From Hypomyces perniciosus (lineage: Eukaryota; Ascomycota; Sordariomycetes; Hypocreales; Hypocreaceae), in NCBI GenBank assembly GCA_008477525.1, contig SPDT01000005.1:4588001-4652000 (forward strand): DNA of 64,000 nt, written 5' to 3'. Shown here one piece after another: positions 49,404 through 59,867 of this stretch. The position numbers were made by a program, and so were the translations under genes. The notes beneath the pieces are model-generated. The model did not search any database. It was not told the origin of the DNA and saw only the letters and a program-made list of their open reading frames with translations. Numbering within the stretch: position 1 is the stretch's first letter; every line of letters starts with the position of its first letter.

Positions 49404-50165
49404 CTTCGTGTATGCTGTATGGTATTATATGTGGTAGATGTTGATGCAGTATGATGTAGAGAGCAGATGTGAGGCTCGGGATATCTGAATAGAAAGAACT
49501 GGTTTGTCTGACCTCGAGATTTTCTCTCGGCGTGGGATGTTGCTTTATTTTTATAGAACGTGAGTGATTTGATGTTAAGTTAACATTTTCCTCACATTGG
49601 GCTCAAAGGTTGGGTTGGCGCAACTGCCAACCTTAACTTCACAGTTGGCAACGCAGAAGTGGGAAGAGAGACCATCTTGACTGCATTTATGTGCAGTTCG
49701 TATGCAAGTCGAACTCCAAATCTAAACCTTCGACTAACAGCATCTGTATTGTCCTCGTTTCACGGCAAAGCAAGTGCTCGTCATTGCTGGTTCGAAAGTT
49801 ACGTGAACAGGAGCTTGCACATGTCGATACCACAAAGAAGCATGAAGCAGCTCATGACATGACCAGACTAGAAGGGTCACGGCAGAGCATACCGGAACAC
49901 AAGTGAATAGGCCTGGGGAATATAATTCTTTAAAAAAGGAGGCACTCGCGGTGATCGTAACATGGCTTGGATCCATTTAGGTATAATATGGGATAGAAAC
50001 CCGAGTCCTCTGGACCTAGAAACATCCACGACTAATATACATGCTGGCATTGCATCAGGGAGTTTTAATAATGCCCTACCAGGATGAACGCCTGTTTTTG
50101 GGCCCCTCCTGCTACTTCAAGTCTCTAGAAGTTGTGTAGACTCTAGGATCATCATCTCAGGAGGC
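49404..50165. other. Intergenic region
   Basis: Promoter side of the F-box gene and 3' flank of uL4m. Short frames on both strands lack coding character. Confidence 0.5.
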
Positions 50166-51242
50166 TTAAGCGCCCAACACCTTCTCTCCAAGCGACGGAC
50201 CCCCTTTGGCAAACCCATTGACGACAATCCGGCTCACCAAATCGCTCTGGTGCTGTTCAATCATCTCCCTCAGTACACTCCGCTCCATGACCACCTTACC
50301 AGTCTCAAGCAAGTCCTTGACATCGACATCTTCTAGATCAAGCGCCCGTCCCTCCCATGGCACGTGCTCCAAAGCCTCATACAGCCTGTCTTTCCGGTCG
50401 CCCGTAACGAAGAGCGTACGTCCATACGCACGGCCCAGCCCGAGTGTGTTCAGCATGCTCGTCGTGTACTTCTTCAGATAGGTTTCCCTCAGGCCATCCT
50501 TCATGTACTTATCCGCCACCATCTCAAAGTCCTCGGGCAGAGCAAGCTCCATTCCATCCTCGCAGATGATGAGCTCGCCCCTCCTATACCTGTAACTCAG
50601 CGCCGTCCGCCACGCCTTGTCGTAGACCTTGCGGTTCAGCCGGGTGCCAAAGTCGCGGGGCCTGGGACCGAAGGCCTTGCCACCACCGCGCAGCAGGGGG
50701 CTCTGCTTGGTTCCCAAACGGGCTCTTCCGCTGCCCTTCTGCGGCCTGATCTTGCGGTGCGAGCCGTGGACTTCGTGTCGGGTTTTGGTGGAGGCAGTGC
50801 CTTGGCGGGTGTTGTCGCCTTCGTAAACGACAGCGAGGTGGAGAAGATCGCGGCGGAGGGGGAGGTAGAGATGTTGAACAGACCATTGCTCGAGGGCCTT
50901 TGGTTCCAGAGATGGGAAGCTGTGGATTGTGACGGGAACCGTGGAGACTGGCAGGATGTCAATCACATGAACAGGTGGGTTAGCATTTCGCATATCATAC
51001 CTGGATTCCAGGACTGAATGATGGATTGCGCATTGGTAGCCGACCTCGTAATGTCTGCTACTGGTGCCTCCGTAGCCATTGAGCGTGTGAACGATCTGCT
51101 AACGCTGGACACCGGCTGTTCATCTCGTCGTCAGTCGAGGAGCCAATACAGGTTTCTTTGTCCCAACTGAACATACCCTTGAAGCCGATATCCTCAGCGC
51201 CGCCAACGCCTCGTTGAGGCATCCAATACCCTTCCCGGCCAT
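50166..51242 (-). CDS. YML6: Mitochondrial large-subunit ribosomal protein uL4m
   Basis: Three exons on the minus strand, 51242-51177, 51115-51001 and 50947-50166, encode 320 residues. The introns are 61 and 53 bp (GTATGT/CAG and GTATGA/CAG, the second with a GCTAAC branch site). The first two exons encode an Arg/Ser/Ala leader (ALAALRISASR.. then VSRSFTRSMATEAP) that looks like a mitochondrial targeting sequence. The body carries the L4 signature: HLAVVYEGDNTRQGTASTKTR, RKIRPQKGSGRARLGTKQSP, GGGKAFGPRPRDFG. The C-terminus has the family helix-rich end (TLFVTGDRKDRLYEALEHVPW, VVMERSVLREM). It lines the nascent-chain exit tunnel of the mitoribosome. It is divergent with mL38, start codons 277 bp apart. 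The symbol follows the yeast gene. Confidence 0.88.
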
Positions 51243-51519
51243 TCTTCCGCCTTTTTGCAGTCTCGGAACGGCTCAATGCCTGCGGATTGTCGGTGCTCCT
51301 CGCTGGTAGAGCCGAAGCAACTGGGCTACGAAGCAATATTGTCGCTGACCTTGAAAATCGCGGCCAGCCAGACGGCGTTTTCCGTCTCCGTCCCGCCGAA
51401 AATTTTAGTGGGGCCAATTGCAAGTGCAGCGACTCCAGAGCTTTTTCAACACCAATTCGATATTCAAGTCGATGGTCTTCGCACAATAAACGACCTCTAA
51501 AACCCACAGCATCGTCGCC
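51243..51519. promoter_or_regulatory. Shared divergent promoter of uL4m and mL38
   Basis: 277 bp separate the two start codons. There is no obvious TATA box. Regulation in common would suit two subunits of the same ribosome. This is an inference from spacing only. Confidence 0.6.
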
Positions 51520-52916
51520 ATGTCGCGGTGTCAGGCCGTTGCGCGGCCGCTCGCACGGCATTTGCGGCAGCAATGCGCCATCCGGCCATTTACCACAGGG
51601 ACAGCCCGAGCCGCTGAGGTGCAACAGGCCTCGTCGCAGCAGCAGCCCAGTCCCCTCGACCTCGATCCAGACAGTGTTCTGCCCGAGTTCGAGAACGAGC
51701 TGATCAAGGCTGGAAAGATGCCTGTTGGGTCTCGGAGACGGCGAGTGGCCATGCGGACGACACCGAACATCCCCTTTGAGCAGCTGCCCTACCAGGCATT
51801 CCAAGAGGCGCGGGCCATTCTGGCGGCTGATCGAGAGGACAAATTGGGCAAGATGAGGGCCGAGCTGGAGAAGATTGCACTGCTGGAGAAGAAGGATGCG
51901 ACGGAAGTCAAGGGCGGGCAGTACATGAAGGACACCAAGTTGGCCAGTCTGAGGAGACACGTCGAGGAGTTGAAGATCCTGGCGGATGTGAACGATCCAT
52001 TGGTAAAAAAGCGCTTCGAGGACGGTCTGGGTAAGCAAGCAGTTGGTCCAATTTGGCAGCATTGGGATGGAATTGGAGACTAAGAAGCGGCTTGATTCTA
52101 GGTGACATGAACAAACCCATTTACCGTTACTACGCTGAGAGGAAATGGCGCTCCTACGATTACCGCCTCATTACACAGCGTATCAAGCAGTTCAACATCG
52201 TTCCCGATGTTCTCCCCAAGCTCGACCCCGTTGCCGATGTTCAGCTCTACTTCCGCCATATGAAGATATCTCCTGGCGAGATCGTCGACAGCATTGTCAC
52301 TGAGAACCCGCCACGGCTGCGAGTGCAGGTCTTCAACAAGGGTGAGCGCCTTGTCTCCCTGGTGGTGCTCGACTCAGACGTGCCCGACACAGAGAATGAT
52401 GCATTCTCCAAGCGGTGCCACTACCTAGCAGCCAACATCCCCCTCAACCCGACAGATACGTCCCTGCCACTGAGCAGAGTCAAGAGCGAGGACCAACTGG
52501 CCGTGCCCTGGCTACCGCCATTCTCCCAAAAGGGCGCCCCATACCACCGTCTGGGCATCTACCTCCTCGAGCAAAAGCCCGGCGTCACGATTGACGTCGC
52601 CAAGCTCAAGGAGCTGTACTCGGCCCGCGACGGCTTCTCCCTCAAGTCCTTCCGGGACAAGTTCAGCCTTGAGCCCGTCGGGTTCAACATGTTCCGCAGC
52701 GTGTGGGACGACAACACAGCAGCAGTCATGGCTCGCCACAACATCCCCGGCGCCGACGTCGAGTTCCGGCCGACACGTGTGCACAGCCTGAAGCCGCCGG
52801 TCAAGCCGCGCGGCTGGGAAGCCAAGAGACAGGGCCCCAAGTACCGACACCTGTGGAAGTACACCAAGCGCATCAGGGGCTTGTCAAATGCCCGCGGATG
52901 GACCAAGAGGAGGTGA
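51520..52916 (+). CDS. MRPL35: Mitochondrial large-subunit ribosomal protein mL38 (PEBP-like)
   Basis: Exons 51520-52030 and 52102-52916 (71-bp intron, GTAAGC donor, CTAG acceptor) give 441 residues. The N-terminus is an Arg/Ala/Gln leader ([24 protein letters not shown]) fit for mitochondrial import. The middle has a charged helical region with [18 protein letters not shown]. The C-terminal half is a phosphatidylethanolamine-binding-protein-like fold with [26 protein letters not shown] and [11 protein letters not shown], as in yeast Mrpl35/mammalian MRPL38. It ends with the conserved [14 protein letters not shown] basic tail. It is part of the central protuberance region of the large mitoribosomal subunit. 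The splice join is phase 1 and gives [15 protein letters not shown]. Intact. Confidence 0.88.
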
Positions 52917-53815
52917 AGGCTGGGCCAGTTATTGTACGATATGAGTGTACATTTTTAGTGGTAGATAGCCTGGGAAATCACGGGCTGTGTAAACCCTATG
53001 AAGGAAGAAGATTCCACAACTTGTTTCGTATCATGACGCCTGCGAGGGGACCACGCAAATCACGTCTTCGCGGTGTTTTCCTATTGGGAGCCTGCAAAAT
53101 CGTATCATCAGCAGAGGACGACAGCCCTCCAAAGTGTGATAACTACTACTGCTGCTACTACTACTACAATTCTCACCCTCCCTCCACCCAAGTAAATTAA
53201 ACATCTCTTGTTGAGCTGAAAACGCCATGCCCGAATTTAAACTCCCCACCATCAAAACCATAATATAGTGGTGTCCCTTCTCGCCGAGAATCATAAGATC
53301 CGATGTCCGCCGCCCCCTGTGGGATCTTCGGATCCCTTTTTATCTTTGACAAATAGGAGAAGGCCAAGTCAGCAGCAGAGTTAACAAAAAAAAGGTTTTT
53401 TTTTTCTCATAACATCGTAGCCCGAGCCAAGGCAATATACACATAACACCCAGAAATCCAAAAGTAAAGTCAAGCCCCGACCAGACCCGTGCCTGTGGGC
53501 CTTGGTTCCCGTAAATGAACGCCCCCGATATGCGCCCTGAATTCCGAAACACTTTGAGGAAAACAAACAGCCGACTGGGGGGTAGTAGTAGTAGTAGTAG
53601 TAGCAGTAGCAGTAGCAGTAGTAGTAGTGGTGGTGGTGGTGGTGAAACAAGTGTTTGACGGATATCAACTGCGAGAGGGGAGGGGTTGTGAGATTATCTT
53701 TGCATTACTCGCAGTTGTCTCTCTCTCTCTTTTTGGGTCCTTTTGTTTTCCATCGTTATTTTTTTGGTGTTTTTTTTTCAGAGTTTTTTTTTCTTGGGTT
53801 TGCCCTGTGCTGGTG
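52917..53815. other. Intergenic region with microsatellite
   Basis: 3' flanks of mL38 and the bZIP gene, which are convergent. Besides the triplet repeat at 53582-53644 there are T-rich runs (53700-53800). No gene is seen. Confidence 0.5.
53582..53644 (+). repeat. GTA/GCA/GTG triplet microsatellite
   Basis: 63 bp of imperfect triplets, (TAG)n then (CAG/TAG)n then (TGG)n. A smaller CTA/CTG tract is at 53142-53166. Confidence 0.9.
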
Positions 53816-54943
53816 TTATAGGGATTCGCCTGCGAGGAGCTCGTCTGGCATGTAGTCGAGATTTATGCCGTTGGACTTGTCTATCGGCGATGTCAGATGC
53901 GTAGCAGATTGATGAGAATCCGCGGGCGAGGACAAGGTAAATGAGCCGGAGCCTAATAAACATCTCTCGTCAGTAAAAAATTAACAAACAAATAAAAAGT
54001 AAAATAAAAATAAACATGCAAGCGAGAGAGCCTCACCATTCGATGTAAGCGACGGACGCTTCTCATGACTCGGATCCATGCACCTCTCGACAAACCTCAA
54101 CGCCTCCTTCTCGATCCAAAAATTGATGTTCGGATCGTTGCACGTCGCATGGGCCATCAGATGGTTCTTTATGCGCGTGACTTCGTCCAGCAGCTGGAAA
54201 TACTCCATGCGCAGACACGAGTGCCGCAGCTCCATGCCGGACTTTGTCTCCTCCAGCTCGTGGACCCATTCTTTCTTCTTCTGGCGGCACTTGGACGCTG
54301 CAATGCGATTGCGCTCGAGATTCTTGCTGCGCTGGGCAGTGTCTTCTTTTTTGTTGCCGCTGCTGCTGCTACTGGAGGAGGAGGAGGCGGAGCTGACAGA
54401 AGCGGTGGTATGGCTGGTGTTTCTTCGAGCGGGCCTTCGTTTCGGGGCGTCTTGGATCGGGGAGGATTCTTGTTTCAGGGCGGCTTGGGTGGTTTTTTGT
54501 TTCTTTGTTCGGGGTGCTGCTGCGGATTCAGTAGATTGAGACGCCGACTTCCTCCTCCTTGATGTTGAGGCGGTTGTTGTTGTTGTTGTTGTTGCTGCTG
54601 CTGCTGAGCTGGAGAACATGTTCTTCATGTTATCCTTTGCTACTGTTGTTGGCGAGGTATGAACGGTGTCATGAGGAGCAACAGTATCCGATCCGCCAAA
54701 GCTGCCCTTGTGGTCGCCAAAATACTCCACTGAGCTCCCAGGCGAAAGAATCGAAGCCGAAGACGGCGTCAGAAACTGCGATTCCGCTGAAGACGCCGTA
54801 TATGGCGACAGCGTCAGGCTCGGATCGACGACAATGGTGCCGCCGCCATGATCCGACTCGAAATCGAAGTGGTAATTGAGGCCTGGCACAGCACTGTCAT
54901 GCATGGCAGCGCCATAGTCGACAAAAACAGGGCCGTGATCCAT
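53816..54943 (-). CDS. bZIP transcription factor (ATF/CREB-like)
   Basis: Exons 54943-54037 and 53952-53816 give 347 residues. The 84-bp intron (donor GTGAGG, TACTGAC branch, acceptor TTATTAG) joins SNG to SGSFTLSSPADSHQS and ends in DELLAGESL. The basic region is ERNRIAASKCRQKKKEW, with the N-x-x-A-A-x-K-C-R signature that reads DNA. The zipper runs on from LEETKSG with heptad leucines/methionines and ends at HLMAHATCND. The N-terminal 200 residues are Ser/Thr/Ala-rich, with TTTTTTT, SSSSSSSSS and AAAA runs encoded by triplet repeats, and basic clusters (SRRRKS, PRTKKQK) that could be nuclear localisation signals. It resembles fungal Atf-like stress regulators, though the exact orthologue is unclear. 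If the intron is retained, the protein would end in a short hydrophobic tail. Confidence 0.85.
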
Positions 54944-55180
54944 GTTGATCGGTCGATCTCGTCTCGATTCTTTTCTTGTATTTTATTTTTATCTTCGGCC
55001 CTTGCGATTGATTGCTGAATTCAATTGAATCGATTGCCTATGGGTGTTGTGCTGAAGCTGCCCAACAAACGGTTGCTCGCGCCGTTGCAGCGGGGCCGTT
55101 AATCGCACGGAAGTCCGGGGGCCTTAAGTAGCTATAGAGCTATGTATAGCTTCCCAACGCTAAGCAGCACTATACGGGTA

Positions 55181-55216
55181 TACGGAGTAATAGTAGTAGT
55201 AGTAGCAGTAGCAGTA
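55181..55216 (+). repeat. TACGGAGTA motif followed by TAG/CAG microsatellite
   Basis: TACGGAGTA at 55181-55189 runs directly into imperfect TAG/CAG triplets. Confidence 0.8.
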
Positions 55217-55320
55217 TATGAGAGGCTCGGTCGGAAAAGCCGGGGGTGGAGCTGCGAGAGAATAGTCCAAGGCGAAGAAGAGCAGTATTATTAGTAGTAT
55301 GTAGTATTCCCAGCAGTAAG

Positions 55321-55350
55321 ACGAAGACGAAGACGAAGACGAAGATGGTG
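55321..55350 (+). repeat. ACGAAG hexanucleotide microsatellite
   Basis: Five tandem ACGAAG units. Confidence 0.9.
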
Positions 55351-56996
55351 AGGAGGGTTGGCTGGTTGGTGTTTCAATCCGGGCGATGATACGAGAGGAG
55401 TGAGAGAAAGACGGGAGAGAGAGGGGGAAAGCATAAAAGTACTCTGTTCTGTCTGTATGTGCTCCGTAACATATAACATATCACACACACATACCTACTC
55501 CGTATAGGTACGGAGTGCTACCCGTTATACATAAAATATGGATCAATACATTATTAGTAAATAGATAACAGGTGCAACGCAGGGCACGGCAAGGGACGGC
55601 AAGGCAAGGCAAACAAACCCTCTCGCTCAATCCTCCGGATGCGCCGCACAGCATGGTTTTTTATTTATTAACTTTTTAAACCCGGAGGCTTGCGGCACCT
55701 CGCCCTCGCCCCCGCCGCCACAGCCAGTGCGTGTACTTGTATATCATAGATAATATGTGAGCAAGTTCCATGTTATTCTTTTTTTTTCTTGCCTTGGCTG
55801 CTTAGGAAGGTTTTCCCTCTGGGCACTGCTTCACCAATTGGCCGAGCGAAGAATGCGGAGGCGTCTCCGTGGTTGCCGATGGCTGCAATTGGCCGGATAC
55901 AGCCTGTGGCGAGGGGGAAACCCCATCAAGCCCATGTCCAGGGTGCAATGCGAGGAAATGATGAGTGTACGCAGTACTTTGTAACGGCTTGTGATATGTC
56001 ATGGCCGTCTGTCTTTGCTGTGTTGGGCAACCAAACCAAACGCGGCGATCACTGACGGGGTATATACGAAGTACGCACATACGAGTAGCCTCGGGGAAGC
56101 GTCTCTGCGATCGCGATCTAATATTTGGCCGTGATAATAACAGCCAATTGCAAGTCAGGACCAAGTGCCCTGCTCTCTAGACTTTGTACGTACTCGTAAG
56201 GCTCTCTCGCCTACTCATACGGAGTACATGGCTCATACATACATGCCTAGTGGTAGGAGAGGAGTGGTGGGCCAGCCACGAGCTCGACGCTACTCCGTAC
56301 TGTAATAACCAAACGCCCGCCACGATCGTCGGTTGCAAGAAGCGTAAGCCTTGCTTGCTTGCTTGCATGAACATACGTGTGTCTTCCTACTCCGTACAAA
56401 GTAGATATCCAGATGATGGTCACACAAGCCAAAAGCCAGTGCGGCCGGGCGTTGACACGCCACAGGGCCAAGGTCCAATGCGATGACGACAAGCAGGGGT
56501 CTGGATGTCATGGAATGCAAGTTACGCATTCTTCGTCGTTTTGTGCCCTGTTTCCGGCGCATTCTTCCCTGTCCTTCCCTTGCTTTCCCTTGCCCTTCCC
56601 TTTGCTTCCGGATGCCGGGCCTCGCACGTGAAATAGACAAGGGAGACAGGGTTAAACGCACATCGGCACGCCGTTTGCGTATTCCTTGTTTTTTTGTCTT
56701 TCCTTTCTTTCCTTCCTTTCCTTGTTTTAGTGCGACACACAGCCAGGCGTTCGTCCGGAGCTTTTGCGCCGCACCTGGAGAATCCGTTTGAAGTTTAAAC
56801 CAACGGGCGTTCCTGGAGCTGAAAGATGGGCTCCTGACGAGGACCTCAGCGCTCAGCAGCAACCATTCTTCTAAATGTGATGGATTGACTGGTTAGCGTT
56901 GCCGAATATTGGTAGAGCTCGTATGGAGTACTCGTATGGAGTGCTTGATACTTTGTACGAAGTACGAAGTACCTAGAACTAAGTAAGTAAGCAAGT

Positions 56997-57041
56997 AAAT
57001 AAATAAATAAATAAATAAATAATAAATCGATCGATCGATCG
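56997..57041 (+). repeat. AAAT and ATCG tetranucleotide microsatellites
   Basis: (AAAT)n at about 56997-57026 followed by (TCGA)n to 57041. Confidence 0.9.
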
Positions 57042-57560
57042 TTCCCGTGACAATCGTGCCACTTTGGCATGTTCTTCCTGCTGTCGAACATCGGTCACCC
57101 CAGGCGCGGGCCATGCCAGGCAACAGGCAACCAGGGATCATGGGCTGATGCAGATGGAGTCGAACAAAGAACAGGATCCACAGACACAGGTTCGTAAGCT
57201 CCAGTGGCTCATATGGAGAATCCCATCGACGCCCTCAAGAATGCGAGAATGCCATTCCGCCCAGCGGAGTGGGTGTGAAGCAGCCAGCACGCTTAGCAAA
57301 GAGGGCACCAATCAGTCGATCGAGATGCGGCCAGGGTTGTAGCAGGATTGAAGATGAAGATACTACGGAGTACGGAGTAGAGAGGCAAGGTAGTAGTATC
57401 AAGATGGTCGTTGAGGAGGCGACCTTCTAGCTGTGCGTGTACTTCGTAAGTAGTATCTAGTATGCAGGAGGCAATGTACCTGGGCCATCCCAAGCTCTGC
57501 TAAGCTCTGCTACGCCACCCTTTCCAGGTTTCCGCGTGGTCAGTCCTCCGTGGCTCATAC

Positions 57561-57634
57561 TAGTAGCAGCAGCAGCAGCAGCAGTAGCAGCAGTAGCAGC
57601 AGTAGCAGTAGCAGTAGTAGCAGTAGTAGTCGTA
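57561..57634 (+). repeat. AGC/AGT triplet microsatellite
   Basis: 74 bp of imperfect CAG/TAG triplets. Confidence 0.9.
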
Positions 57635-58195
57635 GCATCAGCCTCCCGGCTATTCGATTGTTCAAGCACATGGCAGACCAGAGACCGGCCTGAACTCTGC
57701 TCTGCAATGCCCCGTAACGGCAACAAATCAATCGACGGCGTTTCTTGCCTCGCTCCCCTCTCCCACTGCACTGGACAGAGATCATCGTGTATGTACGTCT
57801 CGTCACACATAAATGACATCATGTAGGGAAGCCAAAGAGGCGATATTAAAAACGGCCCACCATTGGCTCCTTTGTGTTGAGCTGGCCAAGGCAGGCCGAG
57901 TTCTGGGCGGCGGCTTACGGAATATTACAGGCCATATTATCCGGCTCGCCGACTCACGTGATTATGCACATAATATGCTGTGTCACCTGACCTCGTGATG
58001 AGATTGGTCCGTCGCGAGCTGAGGCGCGCAGCGCGTTGAGGGGTCGAAGCCTCAAACATCCTGACAGCTGCTTTGGGGCGATCTGCCCTTCTACAATTCG
58101 GCATTCCACACGCCTTCTGAACGCTTCGAAAGCAAAAGGAAACAGAAAGAAAAAGAAGGGGAAAAGGAAAAGAAAAGAAAAGAAACACAGCCGTC

Positions 58196-58640
58196 ATGGC
58201 AGAGCAAATGTCCGCCCCGCGCATCACCGCGGCCTATCTCGACAACTTCGTGGGCAAAATCGTCACCATTGTCGGCAAAGTCACGCAACTTCGCGGCGAC
58301 CAAGCAACCATTGATGCTGATGGAACCGTCACGATTCTTCTAAATCGAGTAAGCCCTATCCCTATCCCTATCCCTATTCTCTTGAAGTGCTGAAACTGAC
58401 GGTACTTGTTACAGGACGCCCATCTCGCCAACGGCAACGCAGCTCAAATCATCGGCAAAGTCAACCCAGATCTCACCATCAAAGCCCTCAGCTCCCGTGA
58501 CGTCGGTCCCGGAGTCGGTACGCTCTCTTCCTCCTCCTCCTCCTTAGGTACTCCCGTTAACTCCTCCAGACATGGCCCTCTGCTCTCTCGTTGCCGAAAT
58601 CACCCACCAGCACAAAGCCATCTTCGTTGCCGATAATTGA
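58196..58640 (+). CDS. rfa3: Replication protein A small subunit (RPA3)
   Basis: Exons 58196-58348, 58415-58517 and 58570-58640 give 108 residues. The introns are 66 and 52 bp (donors GTAAGC and GTACGC, acceptors TTACAG and CTCCAG). The protein is one OB-fold: APRITAAYLDNFVGKIVTIVGKVTQL (strands 1-2), DADGTVTILLNRDAHL (strand 3, the nucleic-acid-binding face in the larger RPA OB folds) and AAQIIGKVNPDLTIKALSSRDVGPGVDM. A C-terminal helix follows, ALCSLVAEITHQHKAIFVAD, which makes the trimer bundle with RPA1 and RPA2. Length fits the 105-125-residue family. It acts in the nucleus in DNA replication, repair and recombination. Intron 1 carries a CCCTAT run. The alternative start at the second Met (58208) is weaker. 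The next gene starts 6 bp after its stop. Confidence 0.9.
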
Positions 58641-58646
58641 CGGGAC

Positions 58647-59636
58647 ATGCCAGGCCGCGGCTCCTCGCCTTCTTATCAACCACTTCCCTACGTGCCCCGC
58701 GTCGCCATGGTCTGGCCCTCTGTGTCCGCAAACAACAATCGTGCTGAAACTGTTCTCTCTGCGTCTGCTTCTCGTCGTTCGTCTTCTGGTTTTTCTAGCC
58801 CTGTGAATTCTCCTCCTCGTTCTGCTACTGCTGCTGCTTCTACCGTCCACCAGTGGCGCCAACAACAACATCAACATCAACAATGGACGGATCGTAACTC
58901 TCAACTACAAAGAGGCCGATCAATATCTTCTTCATCCTACTCCTGGAACTCTCGGTCTCGGTCTCGGTCTCGGTCTCAGTCTCAGTCTCGGTCTCGGTCT
59001 CGGTCTCAGTCTCGGTCTCCTTCTCCACTACCATCAACCGCCTCTCCAAATTACATCCCCGTCTCCTTCCCCAGCTTCTCCTCCTCCGCCTCCACTAATC
59101 TCCGCTCTCTCTCCCCTACCGAGGAGGAAGAAGACATCTGGAGATCCTCCCACGATCCCCCCGCTCCCCCTGAATCCACCATCCCCTTCTCCCATTCCAT
59201 CCGCTCCTACCCTTCTCCCTCGCCATCCCAAGACTCCGAGGCTTTCTTCTTCTCCAGCATCCCCATCCCATCCGCCCAGCCTCGCTCCCAATTCTCCTCA
59301 ACACCGCCGTTCACCGGGATATCCCTCCCCTCACCACCGCCCAGCTCCCAAGCACCCCGAAGGCGGCCCTCCTCCATCGCCTCATTCGCGGACTCCCAGC
59401 CCACGCTGCGCCAAGGCAATCACCGGAGCTCCTCCCCTCCGACGAGTCCATCTCAGCAAGATAGACGACGTGGGCCCCGCGGCCGTCCTCCTGCGGAGAC
59501 CTCTGAGCAGGTGCTCAATTCGGTTCTTGATGGCATTGGTAGGATGCATGTGTCTATGGATATGGATGATGCCGGGAGGTGGCGGATTAGGCGTCGGCCT
59601 GACTCCCAAGCACAGAGCTCTCCGGGTTATTTTTAA
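58647..59636 (+). CDS. Serine/arginine-rich low-complexity protein
   Basis: A single frame of 329 residues beginning 6 bp after the RPA3 stop codon. It is rich in Ser, Pro, Arg and Gln, with a long SR/SQ repeat (about residues 102-126) encoded by tandem GGTCTC units. The C-terminus is more ordered and acidic-to-basic (EQVLNSVLDGIGRMHVSMDMDDAGRWRIRRR), which looks conserved and argues for a real gene. A second in-frame ATG at 58708 is a good alternative start and would give the 5' end some room. The SR stretch recalls RNA-processing proteins, but there is no RNA-binding domain, so I assign no function. How the mRNA is separated from RPA3 (overlapping transcripts or a shared one) is unclear. 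Confidence 0.55.
   Translation: MPGRGSSPSYQPLPYVPRVAMVWPSVSANNNRAETVLSASASRRSSSGFSSPVNSPPRSATAAASTVHQWRQQQHQHQQWTDRNSQLQRGRSISSSSYSWNSRSRSRSRSQSQSRSRSRSQSRSPSPLPSTASPNYIPVSFPSFSSSASTNLRSLSPTEEEEDIWRSSHDPPAPPESTIPFSHSIRSYPSPSPSQDSEAFFFSSIPIPSAQPRSQFSSTPPFTGISLPSPPPSSQAPRRRPSSIASFADSQPTLRQGNHRSSSPPTSPSQQDRRRGPRGRPPAETSEQVLNSVLDGIGRMHVSMDMDDAGRWRIRRRPDSQAQSSPGYF
58951..59021 (+). repeat. GGTCTC/AGTCTC hexanucleotide repeat inside the SR-rich gene
   Basis: About eleven imperfect hexamers, encoding the SR/SQ dipeptide run. Confidence 0.9.
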
Positions 59637-59867
59637 GGCACATGGGAGAGGAGATGAATGTAGCATATCACTAAGATGGCATCAATTGGAATGGCAAATC
59701 AGGAAACAGGTGCAAACATTTACGCGTCAATGAATCATGATTCTCTATCCCAGAACTCAGAACTGCTCTTACATATTTTCTCGTTCGCAACCAGCAATTT
59801 CCACAATACCCATATCAATATCCCATGACGCAGTAGCCAGTCAGCATTCCATCAATATGCCTTCATC
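59637..59867. other. Convergent intergenic region, no gene seen
   Basis: 231 bp between the 3' ends of the SR-rich gene and the RhoGAP gene. Confidence 0.5.

Larger units (their letters stand above)
54944..58195. other. Large intergenic region rich in microsatellites
   Basis: 3.25 kb without a convincing gene, between the bZIP start and RPA3. Frames of 80-190 codons on both strands are low-complexity and overlap simple repeats. It holds seven of the nine perfect TACGGAGTA/TACTCCGTA motifs seen in the window (55181, 55496, 56218, 56291, 56388, 57364, 57371) and several ACGAAGTAC/GTACTTCGT cousins. Confidence 0.6.

Noticed and set aside
51058..52062. 334-codon minus-strand frame
   Set aside because: It is a shadow of mL38 exon 1 and uL4m exons; the real frames have conserved motifs and splice joins.
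56290..56862. 190-codon minus-strand frame in the 55-58 kb gap
   Set aside because: Low-complexity Lys/Arg/Gly-rich translation of simple-sequence DNA, with no conserved-looking block.
57457..57822. Frames with poly-Ala/Thr/Val runs
   Set aside because: They are translations of the AGC/AGT microsatellite at 57561-57634.
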